64,000 nucleotides of DNA from Hermatobates lingyangjiaoensis (taxonomy: Eukaryota > Arthropoda > Insecta > Hemiptera > Hermatobatidae), in the NCBI GenBank assembly GCA_026182355.1, contig JAPFBL010000115.1:187001-251000 (forward strand). The letters run 5' to 3'. This document shows, one piece after another, positions 11,811 to 25,800 of this stretch. A program made the position numbers and the translations under genes. Within the stretch, counting starts at the first letter, position 1, and each line of letters begins with the position of its first letter. The notes beneath the pieces are model-generated. The model saw nothing but the letters and a program-made list of their open reading frames with translations. It searched no databases and was not told the origin of the DNA.

Positions 11811-12102
11811 TAGTAACTTAGAATTAGTTATAATACAATCCGTCATACCTCGTAAAGTTTCAGAAAAGCTCGACCGGTTTCGGGTCCGTCTGGACCCGAT
11901 CCCAATCCCATCTTCAAGATCACCCAACTGACTGAATATTATTTTCCTATGACCTACCTATATATGTTATCTACATTGTGGAATCAGTGTTGTCTGTGTA
12001 GTTAATTTTTTTTATGCATATTTCTTTAATTGCTATGTTTTTTCCTTTTATTTCTTATTTCATTATCTATTTCCAGTTCTTTGTGTCGTCTTTTAAATGT
12101 TA

Positions 12103-12421
12103 TTAGTGGTTTGTTAAAATGTCGGTTTGGTGGTTTGTTTGTTCATTGATTATATTGTCGGTCATTTTATGTTTGTATATTTCTATTTGTTCCTGTATGT
12201 TCATTCGTTGTCCTTTTTGTCCCGTCTGTAGTAAGTCCATTGTGTTTTCCATACTGTTTGGGTTATGTCCAAATTTGTTTAAGTGGTGTGCATAGTTTGA
12301 TTTGTTTGTGTTGTTGGTGTAGTCTTTAATGTGTTCTTTGAATCTGTCTTTTAGTGTCCTTCCCGTTGGCCCGATGTAATTTTTACCACAATCTTTGCAT
12401 TTAATTTTGTATATTCCACTT
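12103..12421 (-). pseudogene. GIY-YIG endonuclease domain of PLE-3
   Basis: About 105 codons open to a TAA stop. The signature is GIYKIKCKDCGKNYIG, then an arginine helix TGRTLKDRFKEH, which matches the GIY-YIG nuclease fold of PLEs (GIY...YIG, then a conserved Arg). In PLEs this domain nicks target DNA after the RT domain. It is intact as a domain, but the upstream linker (about 12422-12720) contains stops and frameshifts, so the whole protein is not made. Confidence 0.8.
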
Positions 12422-12742
12422 TTTTTAAATTTATTATCTTTGTTCTCTATTGTGTTATTTGTGATTTGGTTTATAGTATTATTCGTTTTATAACTTATTT
12501 TTAATGAATATTTTCTTAGAAGAGTCGCATTTTTTCGCTAGGTTTACCTATGTAAGTTAAAGACGCTTATCTGTTCGTTATTTCCGGTGTTGCAGTGTTA
12601 TTATTGTGTTTAGTTCTTCTTTCGTTTACTAGTCTTTGTATAATTTTTTTCTTATACCCGTTATTTTTTGCTATTGTTTTTATGGTATTTAATTCCTTAT
12701 TATAGTTAATTGGATTCATGGGTACGTTTAGTAATCTATCAA

Positions 12743-12997
12743 TCATATATCTATACGCGGATGTTTTTTGTTGTGGTGGGTGGAGTGATGATTTATAGTT
12801 GTGTCGGTGGTAGTTGGTTTGCGGTATATTTGAAAGCTGAGTTTGTCTTTAGTTTTTCCTATTGTTAAGTCTATGAAGTTTAATTTGTCATTTGTTTCTA
12901 TTTCTTGGGTGAATTTGATTTTGTTGTTTAATGAGTTGAGATAATTCTTTAAAACCGACCCGACAAAAAAATTCCAAAATGAAATAAGAACCATCAT
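12743..12997 (-). pseudogene. C-terminal reverse transcriptase fragment of PLE-3
   Basis: Contains LNFIDLTIGKTKDKLSFQIY followed by RKPTTTDTTIN, the PLE pattern of F-x-D-x-x-I...Y-R-K-P-T seen at the end of Penelope reverse transcriptases (compare YRKPTNSG in PLE-2). Motifs A to C are absent. The fragment is cut on its N-terminal side by the right inverted repeat of the element. Confidence 0.75.
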
Positions 12998-13719
12998 TAA
13001 ATCGTCATCCGAGGTATGACGGATTGTATTATTACTAATTCTAATATTACTAACCTCAGTGGAACTAACCCATTAACTATATTTAACATAGTAACTGTTA
13101 GACATTTGATTTTTTACTATATTTTTGAACTGGAACAAATGTATATTTTCAGTGAGAAAGAAAATATGATAGTAATAATTAGGAATGAGTTTTAGATACG
13201 TATATATCAAATTAGTTGACTATATGAACTAATGCGAGGATATTTCTGTAGGAATTCTAGAGTAGCAAGTCAAGTATGGAGTAAGATTTTTAGCGATCAA
13301 TACGGTAGAATCTTTTGAGAAATTAACAAATGTCTAAAAAACGGTACTGTTTATTAAATAAAATTCATTAGAAGAAGACGAAGGAGAAGAGAGGGAGAGT
13401 CTTCTATTAGGAAAGAGATATTTGGACTAAACCGTAATAAATGTATGAAGAAGAGGTAATCAATCTTTTGAATAAGAGGCATCAATCGACCAACATATGT
13501 TCATGTTTCTAAAAAGTTAATGCGAGAACAGCAATTTGGTTAATTAAAACTAAAAATTCTGCAATGGAAACATCAATTTAACAAGTTTCAAACAGTGCTT
13601 TATATTACTCTTAAGGATTGGCCCCTACTACATAACAGCTGATTTTTTTTTCTGTTAGAATATATCACCGTATCAAAACTGTGCCAGGTTGGTTATTAGA
13701 AGATCGAGCAAAACTGATT

Positions 13720-13843
13720 CTATACGAGGAAAGGACTGTCGATTGCACCAAATCCTGCAGCTATTCCACCTTCATCAACGCCCTCTGGCTTTGTCCTTAA
13801 CAGGTGGCCAACACATCTGTTTAATAGTATCTTTTTATCATCG
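13720..13843 (-). CDS. GSS: GSS exon 12 (terminal)
   Basis: Acceptor TTTTTTTTAG. Encodes [11 protein letters not shown], with the active-site Arg-Thr-Lys, then [12 protein letters not shown] (alanine-rich loop) and the C-terminus SPFLV followed by TAG. The C-terminus has the same length and shape as DNPYPV of vertebrates. Confidence 0.95.
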
Positions 13844-16800
13844 CTAAAAAAAAAGAAAATGATTTCTTAAACATTTACAAAATTAAATGAATGCAGGAAG
13901 TGTCAGAAAGTTTAGTATAAATTGAAACATAATTATATACATATTATAAGGAACCCCTCTATAAACCTCCAGGTCAAGGACATGTATGTAATTCCGACGA
14001 GCAGGAGCCTGGAGCCGAGCATGAGGTCCAATCAGAGCAGCAGCCTTAACCCTGCGCTCTGATTGGTTCGAATTAGTCAACCTGATTGGCATTTAAGCTG
14101 TTCACTACAAGGCATGCTCTACCTGAAGATGACCAATGTTCCTATGGTCGAAAGCTCGTATAATATTGAAGATGTCTCTAGGACAGATGTTATGGCAACT
14201 GCAGCCAGAAGAAAGAAAAATCGCCCGAAGGATCGAGGCCACCAGCTTAAAGTTAGTGAGTGCAGAAGCTGCTGCAAATTTTAACAACATATGTTTGAGA
14301 GAAGACCTGCTGCCTACGTATTCGAATATTATAAAAAATAAACATATGGTTGAAATTCGCAAGACCAAATTAAAAAGAGGAATTAAAAAGTAAAGAGACC
14401 ACCGCAGGCTTAAAATGATGAAGCAGTATGTATACAAAAAATGAAACCACACATATAATAGTATAAAAAGATTTCACATAAACACATGAAATAACAATCA
14501 ATGATCAAACCACAATATGAAAATGGGAAAACAAGACTAAGATCTTTCATAATTAATTTCTAACCGTAACAAGCGGTCTTCGTCAGAGTCAAAAACCCTA
14601 GCTTGTTACAATTGAAAGATCTTAGTCTTGTTTTCATTTTGTGGTTTGATCATATAATAGTATACAACTGAAAAATAATAGTAAAATTTTAAAGTTATTT
14701 GGATCATCAAAAAGTCATCAGAACCGCCCAGGTAGTGAAAGTGACCTACCGGTCAAGTATTGACCAGTAAAAAAACAACTTTAATCCTCCTAACTAATTC
14801 TACTTTGCCCACATAGAAGGAGAAATCATTCAGAGAATCAGTTTAGTCCACAAATGGCTCTAAGAAAGAGTTAAAACACGTGAACGGTTGGAAGTATGTG
14901 TTTGGTTTAGATTGAACAATAAAAACGCTATTCAAAAAGACAGAAATTCAACAGAATCAAGTATCTGCAAAGTTTTGGTTATATATTTAATAATATAAAT
15001 AATTTAAAACTATCTTACCTCTGCGATAACTAGTTTTGCTAAACTCGTTCCAAGCCCTATCCGTTCTTCAACAGAAATATCCTAACTTACTCTAAGAAGT
15101 CATTCTAAAAAGAATTAAGCATCTTTCTAGGTATATTATCTTCATCACTCCAACAGTTTTGGATCTCGTTATCACTAGAGTAAAACTGAGAATTTTCAAC
15201 CTGCTATACTATATTCACTTTAGTATCTATTTCTTCTATTCTATCATCTATCTAATATTCTAAATCTATTGCACGATTTTGCAAACTTCTTTATTAAATA
15301 TTCCATTTCTTTACTTTAACTTTATATTTCCTGTCTAGTTTACAATCTGGAAATCATCGTCGAAAAGATTTCATATTCGTTTCAGCAGGTGTTCTTACTT
15401 GTTCAGTTCCTGTCTTCATTGCTAACCAGGTCATATCTTATGAAACCCAATTTAAACACCTGGGTTTCTTTACAGACTCTGGACTGGCATTCAATTAGCA
15501 TATCTGTAGTAAATCAAAGTTAGAGATTTATTCAATGTGAAATCTGCATTCTATTCACAAATCCAAGAATACTCCATACCAAAGAAGGGAAGGTTTATCA
15601 CAAGGAAATGAGATATGAATAATAATTTTCATTATATGAACAATAAAGAGTTAAATAATCATTGAAAATTTTGCCTAGCTCAAATGCATTTTGAGTTAGA
15701 GACAACTTACTCTGATTTTTTCACATAACACTTGGAAAAAAGTCAAGGGTCAATGTGAGAATCAAAGCCGAATCCCCTAGTGCAGAGAGAAGCAAGAAAG
15801 CCACATATATAACCCTGATTCCACTGTATTATCACTTAGTTATCATTTTTATCAATTCAAAATCTGGGAGGTTCTCCCGAGAATTCCAGTCGTTACATAA
15901 CTTCATAAAGACAAAAATCTGTTCAACTTTCTTTTTAATTTTAAATATTAGATATCTTAATTTGACACTTTATGTTCTATGGTTCTAAATAAAAATCTAT
16001 CAAAGAAAAATAAAACTTCACAAATTTTTACAAAAACAAGTATACATAAAAAGCATGAAACCTCCTTTTACAAAAAATACCTAAAAAGGTAGGACATTAC
16101 TTTACTGATATTTTTTGTTTTCATTTTCAAATATCTCTGCAATTTCTAGTCACTTTTTCAAAAATAATTCATAATTTCTATAGCACAGTGTGAACGTAAG
16201 TTGCCACGCAGCAAGTTCCTGCATTTGTATCTCCAATATGGATGAAACTCAACACGATACGGGATGAATCCTGTTTGCAGGTCTCTACACATAAATGCTC
16301 TTGGGTTTTATCAAACAGAACAACATCAGAGGCACCTACATCAAAATCCAACGTCTGGCATTCATATCATGCATGACACAAGAGGTAACCACAAAGTCTC
16401 GGTAGATCCTTATCGAGAAAGCACGGATATACTGTATAATAATGAAACAATACAAAGAGGATGTACAACTTTGCTTATTCCATACAATAAAATGTAAAAA
16501 AAATAGTTACCCAATAATAATGCCGAAAATTCCAAGTTCTGAAATAATGTTTTGTATGGAATAACCATCTCTTGTAACCAAAATATTTCTTGTTCTTGGT
16601 GGAACAATTTTTTCCATAAGTATCCAATCTAGACGGTCATCCTCTGAAATACATGATTAAATTATGATTAAAACAAAACTCTGTAAGAGTGTGAAATTGG
16701 AGTTTACCATTTTGTTTACTGTTTAATCAGTGATGCAAGTGTTCTTTTTAATATAAAAGCAAGGGGTCATGTTAAATCTGTTGTATAAGGTCTGATCGTT

Positions 16801-19800
16801 TTAACGTGTCATTAGTTTTTCAAATAAAACGTTGGAGAAGGTTAAGTAATAGTTGTTTCTAAAGCTCCCCGCTATAACCTTTCATATTTAACACAGTTCC
16901 AGGGGAGGAAAGCTTGATGCCGTACATTCTTTTGTATCTGACACTTAAACTTTAACAAATTCTGTCAACCGGATACCTAACTAGCGTCAAAAACTCATAT
17001 AATTCAGATGCTACAAATTGTGAGCTAACAAATAAATAAAAATGTCAAACTTCTAAAACGATTTGATGTAATAACGAATGGTGTTGATATTTAAAAAGTT
17101 TTGTTTGTCAAATCTTATAGTAATTTTTTGTTAGATTTTTGATTGGTATAGTGTTTATGTGATTAAATATTTCCCTCTAAACCAATTTTTATACCACTAA
17201 ACCAGAATTATACAGATAATTCTTACATTAGTTTTATGGTTTCAAACTTGTATCAATTAATAGGTTTTCAAATGTACAGTACAAATGTACATAGTACAGT
17301 ACTATTTCATAACAGGTAAAAAACAAATAATATAGAGAAAAGAATGAACAGTACCATTCATTTCCTGAAGCTTTTTCTTTATTTCCTCACCGTAAACATT
17401 ATTACCCCCTCCTTCTCTTTCTGGTTTCAGAACATATGTACAAGGGTCACTTAAGCCTTTCTCAAAGGCTTTATTTCCTTCGTCACTCTGAAAAAAAAAA
17501 CAGGTAATTATATTATGGAGTTTCAACTGGTGAAAATACTTGAAGTTAACGGTTATGACATCGGTGCAGGGACACCTTAACGCAACTAATCACAGAAGGG
17601 GGCCAGGTTAGCAAAGTGGTTAACGTACTCGCCTCTGAACTGATATGACCGGGGTTCAATTCCCACCTGGCCCTCGACTTTTAACGCGGTAGGTGAATAA
17701 ATCTGAGCACGTTGTCCCTTGGAAAAGGACGTTAAACCATCGGTCTCAAGCCTGTACGATGTCAGGTACTCGTTTATTTAAATTTACGACGCCCACTGTA
17801 GAATCAATCTTCAGTGTGTGGTATCACAAAGGCCCAATGCTCGGCCCACTTGTGTTTCTTTGTGGAACAGCCACTGCAACTTAACCTAACCTAACTCATC
17901 ACGGAGACTAAAGTCTCCTTGATTAAATTTCGCAAAACAAAAGTACACAGTCATAACTGATAAAGTTACAAAAAAACTCCAAAAGCCATCCGCTAATTTT
18001 TATCTTAAATACATGCATATTGTTAATACCACGGAGGTTAGTATGATTTATATTAGAAATAGGTAAAACCGTCATACCTCGTAAGATGATCATGGAGTTT
18101 CGAACGTTGTCCATCTTCGATCGCAACAAACCTACTCATTTTTATCTTGCCTCACTTTTAAAATCGTACAAAAAGGTCCACTATTGAGCTCGATATACTG
18201 AATGTACAAACTGGCCAGGAACAGTTGAACAGATATGGCGATATAGTATTCCTTTTTTCCTTGAATATATTCAGAATATCCCTTTCTTAAGTGTATTCAG
18301 AGTAGGGATCTTTAACGAATACATGACATCGTACAGGCTCGGAACCGATGATATAACATCCTCTCCGAGGGACGATATGTTCAGATAGTTTTACCTCTCA
18401 CATGAATAAATCAAGGACCAGAGTGGTTATTGAACCCCGGATACCACTCCAGAGGAGAGCACGTTGCTACTTGTCTACTCTGGCTCCTACAAATTTGTTG
18501 ATACTTTACCTACATAAAGATATATACGAAATGAAACTATTTCTTTAAAGACTATGATAAATATAATTTTTAATTTAAAAATATATAAAATCAAAAAATA
18601 AATTCATACCACTTCCAAAGAATATATTGAAGTAAATGTTTTCCTGAGTGATACATCTGAAAGGAATTTCTCCATCACTCCAGGAACAGATAACCTCTGC
18701 TGAACCTTTAAAAAATAAATCAGATTATAACTAAGGAAAAGAACAGTCGGGACTTTAGATTCTCACCGATTGAAAACACCTCTCAAAAATAAGAACTAAC
18801 CCTTTTAGAGCAGTATGCATATAATGTTATTTTCATTTATATAATAAAAAAAAACATATGTTCAATAAATATGTAAAACCATTATTTCAATTTGTCCAAA
18901 TGGAATATAGATGATTCAATAAAAAGAAGTCAAATTTTAATTTTGTGATTGGTCATTAAGAATAGATAATTTGAAAGACAGGCAAAAGTAGATTTAAGTT
19001 TTTACTTGAGATATCAAACCAAATAAAATAATTATTCTATAAATTATATATTACAATTATTATTTTTTTAATTATTTGTGTTTAATTAAGAGTGATTAAT
19101 ATCAGAAGTTATGAATGATTAAACCACAATAAGAATGGGAAAACAAGACTAAGATCTTTCAACCGTAACAAGCGGTCTTCGTCAGAGTCAAAAACCCAAC
19201 TGAACACTAGATGAGAAAACATCCGGTGAGGAGTTGAGAAGAGTGGGAGGTTGAGTGGTTCTCAACTCCTCACCGGATGTTTTCTGCATCTAGTGTTCAG
19301 TTGGGTTTTTGACTCTGACGAAAACCGCTTGTTACGGTTGAAAGATCTTAGTCTTGTTTTCCCATTCTTATTGTGGTTTAATCATTGATTGTTGTTTCAC
19401 GTGTTTATGTGAAATCTTTTTATCAGAAGTTATATAAAGCTTATTTGCCCAACAATCATAATGACAATGAAACTATTTCAAACATATCAAAACTAGATTT
19501 CTTTATAAAATGTCAACAGATTGGTTTTAATGACAATTGAATTAGTTTATTACAATAATGTTGGATACATATGCCTACAGGGTCACAAACAGTTAAGAAA
19601 CAAAAAACTGGATTACGATTACAGTGATCAACTCAAGAGAAGTTATAAATAAATAGTAACATTCAAATTGCTCTTGATGACGGACAAAATTCAAAACTTT
19701 TAGATGAGTTCTGACGTCAACTTAGTAAGGCTGTATATGTTTAAAATAATATAGTCCATTAAGTACTAACTTATAATAACATTGATGTTCATAACATAAT

Positions 19801-22800
19801 AAAATTCTAACGTAGTGCAATCAGTTATTATGTGGTGTTTTCTCATTTTAGGGTAAAAAGCTAATGAAATGGTCTCTACATATAAAAATTTAATGGTATA
19901 AACAACGCGTGTCGAACATGTAGAGTTCTTCCTCAGGCATTAACTAAGGGTGAGTGCCTGTGGTACAACAGAAACATTTGTATATGAACACGTAGTGAGG
20001 TAGAACACTACGTGTTCGAAACGCATTGTTTATACCATTAAACTTTTATATGTGAAACCATTTCATTAACTTTTTACCCTTCAACATAATAAAACTTTTC
20101 CTCCAGTGGAAGTGATAAACAGTTTTTTTTTTTAAAAAAAATATTCATTCATTAAAGAACATTTATCTCAAAAATATTTTTCATTTATGAAATATGAAGA
20201 AGCTACAAAAATTCATTTATATTTAAATTGAAGTCAGGGTATTTTAAGTCATATTATTTAAATTTAATAAAGTAAATAATTCTAATATTTGATGTAAATG
20301 ACTGACAGATTAGAGTAAATCATTGCTAATTAACCAGTTCACTGTATTGTAAACCACTGTAGTGTTGTTCGTTTTTGGTAGAACGTGTGGGTAGCAAAGA
20401 GAGGTATGAAGATGAAGCAGCTATCTCAACATACAACTTTTTGATTTGAAGTTAACTAAAAAGTTTATCTTCTGAACCATGTAATCAATCAAAATTGACA
20501 AAGAAAAAAAATTATGAAGAATACTTTTTACATCTTTAGACCTAAATCACAAAGAAATACATTTATTTATTAATGGAAAGGATTTGGAGAATTTAGCGAA
20601 TAGAAAAGATGCTAAGAGCTGGTATTGATTAAAATAAAGATATTTCTAAAAAATAGAAATCTATTTTTGCTTATTTTGTACATCTATCACATTTACTATT
20701 TTCGTCCATATCGACAACAATAATCTTCTTAAAAACTGTTTCCAGTAGGACTGACTTTACTTCTGAGTAGACCCTACCATAAACAACTACCCACACCAAA
20801 TATTTACACTTATACATATATGTTTTGTTAAATGACCCTTGTACTGTGGCCTGAATACATTTTTATTGATCATTTTCAAGTTCTCTCACACTGTTTTGAA
20901 TCTTTCCGGTACTAAAAACACTAGTTCTACAAATGATTTATTACTTCCAACTGACATGTTTCTGTCTCCAATAACCAAGTAATTTGGAGAACTAGTGTTT
21001 TTAGTACCGGAAAGATTCAAAACAAATTAAGAGAAAACTTGAAAGATGGTCAATGAAATTTATTTATGCCATAGCACAAAGGTCATTTAACGAACATGTA
21101 TACAAGAAGGATTGCTCCCCCAAATTTACAAATATTAGGAGACCGAAAAATACCACTTGGAATAACTCATTTGGAGAACTAGTGGTTTTAGTACCAGAAG
21201 GATTCAAAACAAATTTGAGAAAACTTGAAGATGGTAAATGAAATTTATTCAGGCCATAGTACAAGGGTCATTTAACAAAACATGTATAAAAGGATCGCTC
21301 CCTAAATTTATTTATGCATATAATAAACATACAAAAGTACTGATGTGTGCAAACTGTAATATACTTATTATTAACCACAGAACAGTGCTAACATGTGGAC
21401 TTATTGTAAAACATACAGAATTACTAACATATGTCATCTGTAGTGTAGTTATCGAACATAAAAATGCACGAACAAGTGTCACTTGAAGTGTACTTATTAT
21501 CGTTGCAGTACTGACGGTGTTAAACATAAATAACTCCCCCCCCCCCCCCCCCCCACTGATCTTTATTAGATTACTAGAGAAGAGACTAAGAAATGTTGGT
21601 TGTAATTAGTGGGAGCAGTATATGAGTAAATCTGAAAAATTCTATATTCAAAATATTCACTATGAATAATTTCTTTAAACATTTACAATTATTTGACATG
21701 CTTACCCTTTTTGCACCAGCAAGATGGTACCTGATATCAGGGCACTTGATGGCCTGGGACCTCTCAATGAGTAGACGAGCATCCCATTCTAGTTCATCAG
21801 CGTGTTGTTCAGGAGTGTATGCTGTTCTCATGTACACAACGCCCACTTCATTATTATCCCTGCAGGAATGAAATCACTTTCTGAAGTACAATTAAATAAA
21901 CATTTAAAAAGATATTCATTTCAAAGAGTTAACTAATACGAGTCCTCGATTATAATGTCATTACAGCCGAGATTACTTGTGTAGACAGTAAAAATTTCAA
22001 TTAAGAGGCGTGGGTTTATTCAGGGCGGAAGGAAAAATGAGGTCCTACCAATTGTGTTCCAAGGTAAAGACCACGTAGCACCATATCATCGACCCTATTG
22101 TATAATAAGAGGGTCTGCAGGTTGTCATTGCCTGTAAGAAATGGGAAGGTCACTCGGGTGATGTCTGAGGTTTGGTGATAATGTGTACGCGATTTCCAAT
22201 GTTTTTCTCTGCCAAGATCTAGCTACCACTATTTTAGTTATCATAAGAGAAGGATGGCAAAGTTAAAACTTTGTGAATGTCGTACTGGAAAACTTGAGAA
22301 ACACATTTTTTATGGGTTAATTATTGTTGTTGGATGTGAAATCAGATATGTTTGAAGTTAAGTTGAACTTTATGTAGTTTTTCAGAAACTGAAGACTGAT
22401 TGTTTCTCTAATGGTATCGAGTTTATAGCTTCCTTAAAGTGCTTTTAATTTTGATTTAAAAACTAAATCAACGATTTTAGTGCTTTAAGGTATACCACAT
22501 TGCCTGGCTGATTCCTTATCAGTGATTCTAAAATTTGTCATACTGATATGAATTTAACAGAGCAGAGATATTTAGTGAGTGTCTGGCATCGTAAAGGCTT
22601 GAGACTGACAGCTTTACTCCCTCTCCGAGAGATGGTGTGTCAAGACTTTCCATCCCCACATGAACAATCTAGGGTTATTTTAACATCTTCAGTACTAAAG
22701 TTACAAACATTACCATTTGCCTTGAATCAAGGTAGAAAGGAACTAGGATTCAAAACTTAACAAAGAAATTGCTTCGTTGGATATCACGGTTCACTAGAAT

Positions 22801-25800
22801 TTCTTTTATCCTATACAGGAAAGTACCAAATAATTAGAAACTGAGCTTTCTATAATTTTATTTTCCTGAGCAATTTAAATATACTACTGTTTCCAAACCC
22901 CACAGTGAGGTAGTAATGGAGTGATTAAGCGCCTCTAATACTCAACTCCGACTTTCGGCCTTCACGAGGCTACCCTGTTAACCTGGTATACAAAGGGACA
23001 AACGAAAGAGGAGGAGAAGGTGATCAGGGGCTGGGCCTGACCACCTTCGTTTCACAACCTTCCCAATCTCCTCCTTTTATCTCAGCCCCAAAGGTGTTAT
23101 GCGATCCTTGCAGAAGGATGGATGATACAGGGGTTACTGTGTTATGAATGGAGACTCAAGGATACCAGGCGACCCCCCCTGGTATGCGGTGCTCTGCTGG
23201 AGCAGACAAAATAATAGAGATACAGGGATTTTCCCCTGATTGGTACTAGCGAGAAGGAAGTCCGGAGACCATCCTCCGGAAGCCAGAGGATCTAAAAGCG
23301 CTAACTAGTGGGAGCTGACCTCCCACAAGTGCATCTGAGGATGCAGAATCTGCAAAGAAGAGGAAGAAACACTGTTGCATTTGCTGACTGACTGTAAGAC
23401 AACTTTGCTACACAGAGGTAGTTGCTTCGGTACACTCAACAAAATCCATAGAAAAACTTTTACCGCTGGAACCAGCAAAAGTGCTGAGCTTTGAAGCTAA
23501 CTGCTGGGGTACTTTAATACAGAAGAGGGGAAGTACAATAGTTTTTAAGACGCAGTCCTATAGTCACCCTTAAAAAAAAAAAAATCCACAGTAAGAATTC
23601 AGCTTCTCGAAGTTATTAGGATGGAAAATATGACTGATTTGGAAATGAGCACTCATTTTAGATATAACCAACCACATTATGGGGTTGATTCTACATTGGA
23701 ACTCCTAAATTTTGAATTATTCAAGTTTATTTAGACTAGCGATGTTTAAAGAGTTCATGACAAGAGTACATAATAATTAAACGCCCTCCCACAGGGTCAG
23801 TGTGTGAACATTCCATCTCTTCAACTCAAAAGTTCAACAATTAAAAGTGAATTACATATAATTTTACAAGAAATTATACAAAATTAATAAAATTACGGTG
23901 TTTATTTAATTCCATGAAAACTAAAAGACTTCCAAACAATTTAAGTCCCAATAAGTAACAGATTTTATAAAAGTGATAAGCATGTTTGAAACCTAACAAT
24001 CATAGTTCTACCTAGTAATAATAATATTTATTAAGAATAGAGTTTGAATAATTTTGAAAAAAAAACTTACAAAATAAATTTCCTTTTGTTATCCAATTTT
24101 CCATATTTAGCTATATAGGATAATGGTCTTCGCAGAACCAATGGAGTATCTTCATAAGATCTGATTTCGAATTCAAGCAACCTCTGATCGGAAAAATTAT
24201 ATGTTTTTTCTTCAACTAAAAATAGTATAATAGCCCTGAAAGTTAAAAAAAAAATGCATTCATAATAATACATAACAATGAAACTATGTTTCTTAGATGA
24301 TTCAATACTCAGGATTATTGTAGTATTTCCATGCTAGGTATATTCCATTTGCAACACCTGTTAATGAATCATTACTGGGGAGCTGAAAATGAGGAATGGC
24401 CTTATAATTTTTTATAACTTTACATTATTTTGTATTGCTTACAAGAGATAGTATAGTATCCCAGAGATTGGAATTTATGTCATTAGCCATCTACGAATTG
24501 TTTCTAGAACTCTATTTAATTTCAAATCTTTAACACACAGAAACAGACAAATAATATAGAACACTTCCTGAAATGTAGTCATCTTTCCATTACCATTGGG
24601 GATGATTCACAGAATCCCCAAGAAAGTGAAAAATCACCTGATAAAGACTACCTAAAATTTATATACAAAGTAAACCATAGAAATGTCATCCATTTTTTAC
24701 TCAATTGTTTGGATAGCAAATTGGGGGAGGGGGGGGGGGTGGAAAGGTTAGCTCAGTGGTTAACGTATTCGCTTCTGAACTGATAGGACTGGGGTTCGAT
24801 CCCAACCTGGCCCTCGATTTATTCATGTGGAAGGCGAATAAATCTTAGCACGACGTCCTTCAGAAAAGGACGTTAAACCGTTGGTCCCGAGCTGGTACGA
24901 TTTCAGGTACTCGTTAAAGATCTCTACTCTAAATACACTTGAGTTAGGCAAAATTTAGGACTGCCACTGTAGAATCAATCTTCATTGTATGGTATCACAA
25001 AGGGCCAATCCGTCGTCCCTCGGAGAAGGACGTTAAACTGTCGGTCCCGAGCCTGTACAATGTCAGGTACTCGTTAAAGATCCCTACTCTAAATACACTT
25101 GAGTTAGGCAAAATTTAGGACTCCCACTGTAGAATCAATCTTCATTGTATGGTATCACAAAGGGCCAATGCTCGACCTACGTGTGTTCTCTTGTGGAACT
25201 ACCACTGCAACCTAACCTTGGATAGCATATTTATTGGTTCTAAATGTCTAGAAATTGTGAATTCAACATGTGTGTTTTATTTGTGATTGTTTTTTTTTCT
25301 TAAGAGAAAAATGAGCTTGGTCATTTACAGCAGTCCTCTAGAACCAGATTACTGAGAAGGATCTGAAGGAATAGAAGACATACATATTTCTACTGATAAC
25401 AATAACCTAGTATTTTTAAACATAAATGATAGAAGCCATAAACATAGTAAAAAAAAATCCAAGTTTTTACAATCAACCACATTAAAAAGCTTAAGAGAAT
25501 CAAGAAAAGTGCTCAAATTTTTCCCTACTATAATATAAATACCATACTGTCTCACTATAAAATCCACCATTTCATAATTAAACACATTTTAATCATGCAT
25601 GGAGCTAGAAAAGATAGGATTTACTGATAAGAGAGATATGCAATTCAAATACCAGGCCAACGGTTGACTATCTCATAATAAGTAAATAATTTAAACATTT
25701 ATAAAAAAAAAAATAATTTTCAATTGTCCTCAAAATGATTTGCAAGTAAAACTTATAATAGTTATCTTATTTAATTGTATTTTTGTCTATTATCACATAT

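Larger units (their letters stand above)
11833..13029 (-). mobile_element. Penelope-like element fragment (PLE-3)
   Basis: Bounded by a perfect 22-base inverted repeat: TAATACAATCCGTCATACCT plus CG at the left and its complement at the right (about 13007-13028). On the minus strand it carries the end of a reverse transcriptase domain, a linker with stops and frameshifts, then a GIY-YIG domain. Next to the left inverted repeat the minus strand reads GAAGATGGGA...ACCC-GAAACCGGTCG, the terminal-repeat motif also seen at 55290-55470. It is inactive because the RT core is missing. Confidence 0.8.

Noticed and set aside
17601..17672. Possible genuine tRNA gene
   Set aside because: The acceptor stem and boxes A and B look tRNA-like, but the same body and AACCT tail follow in every copy, so these are SINE heads; the anticodon arm is not well formed.
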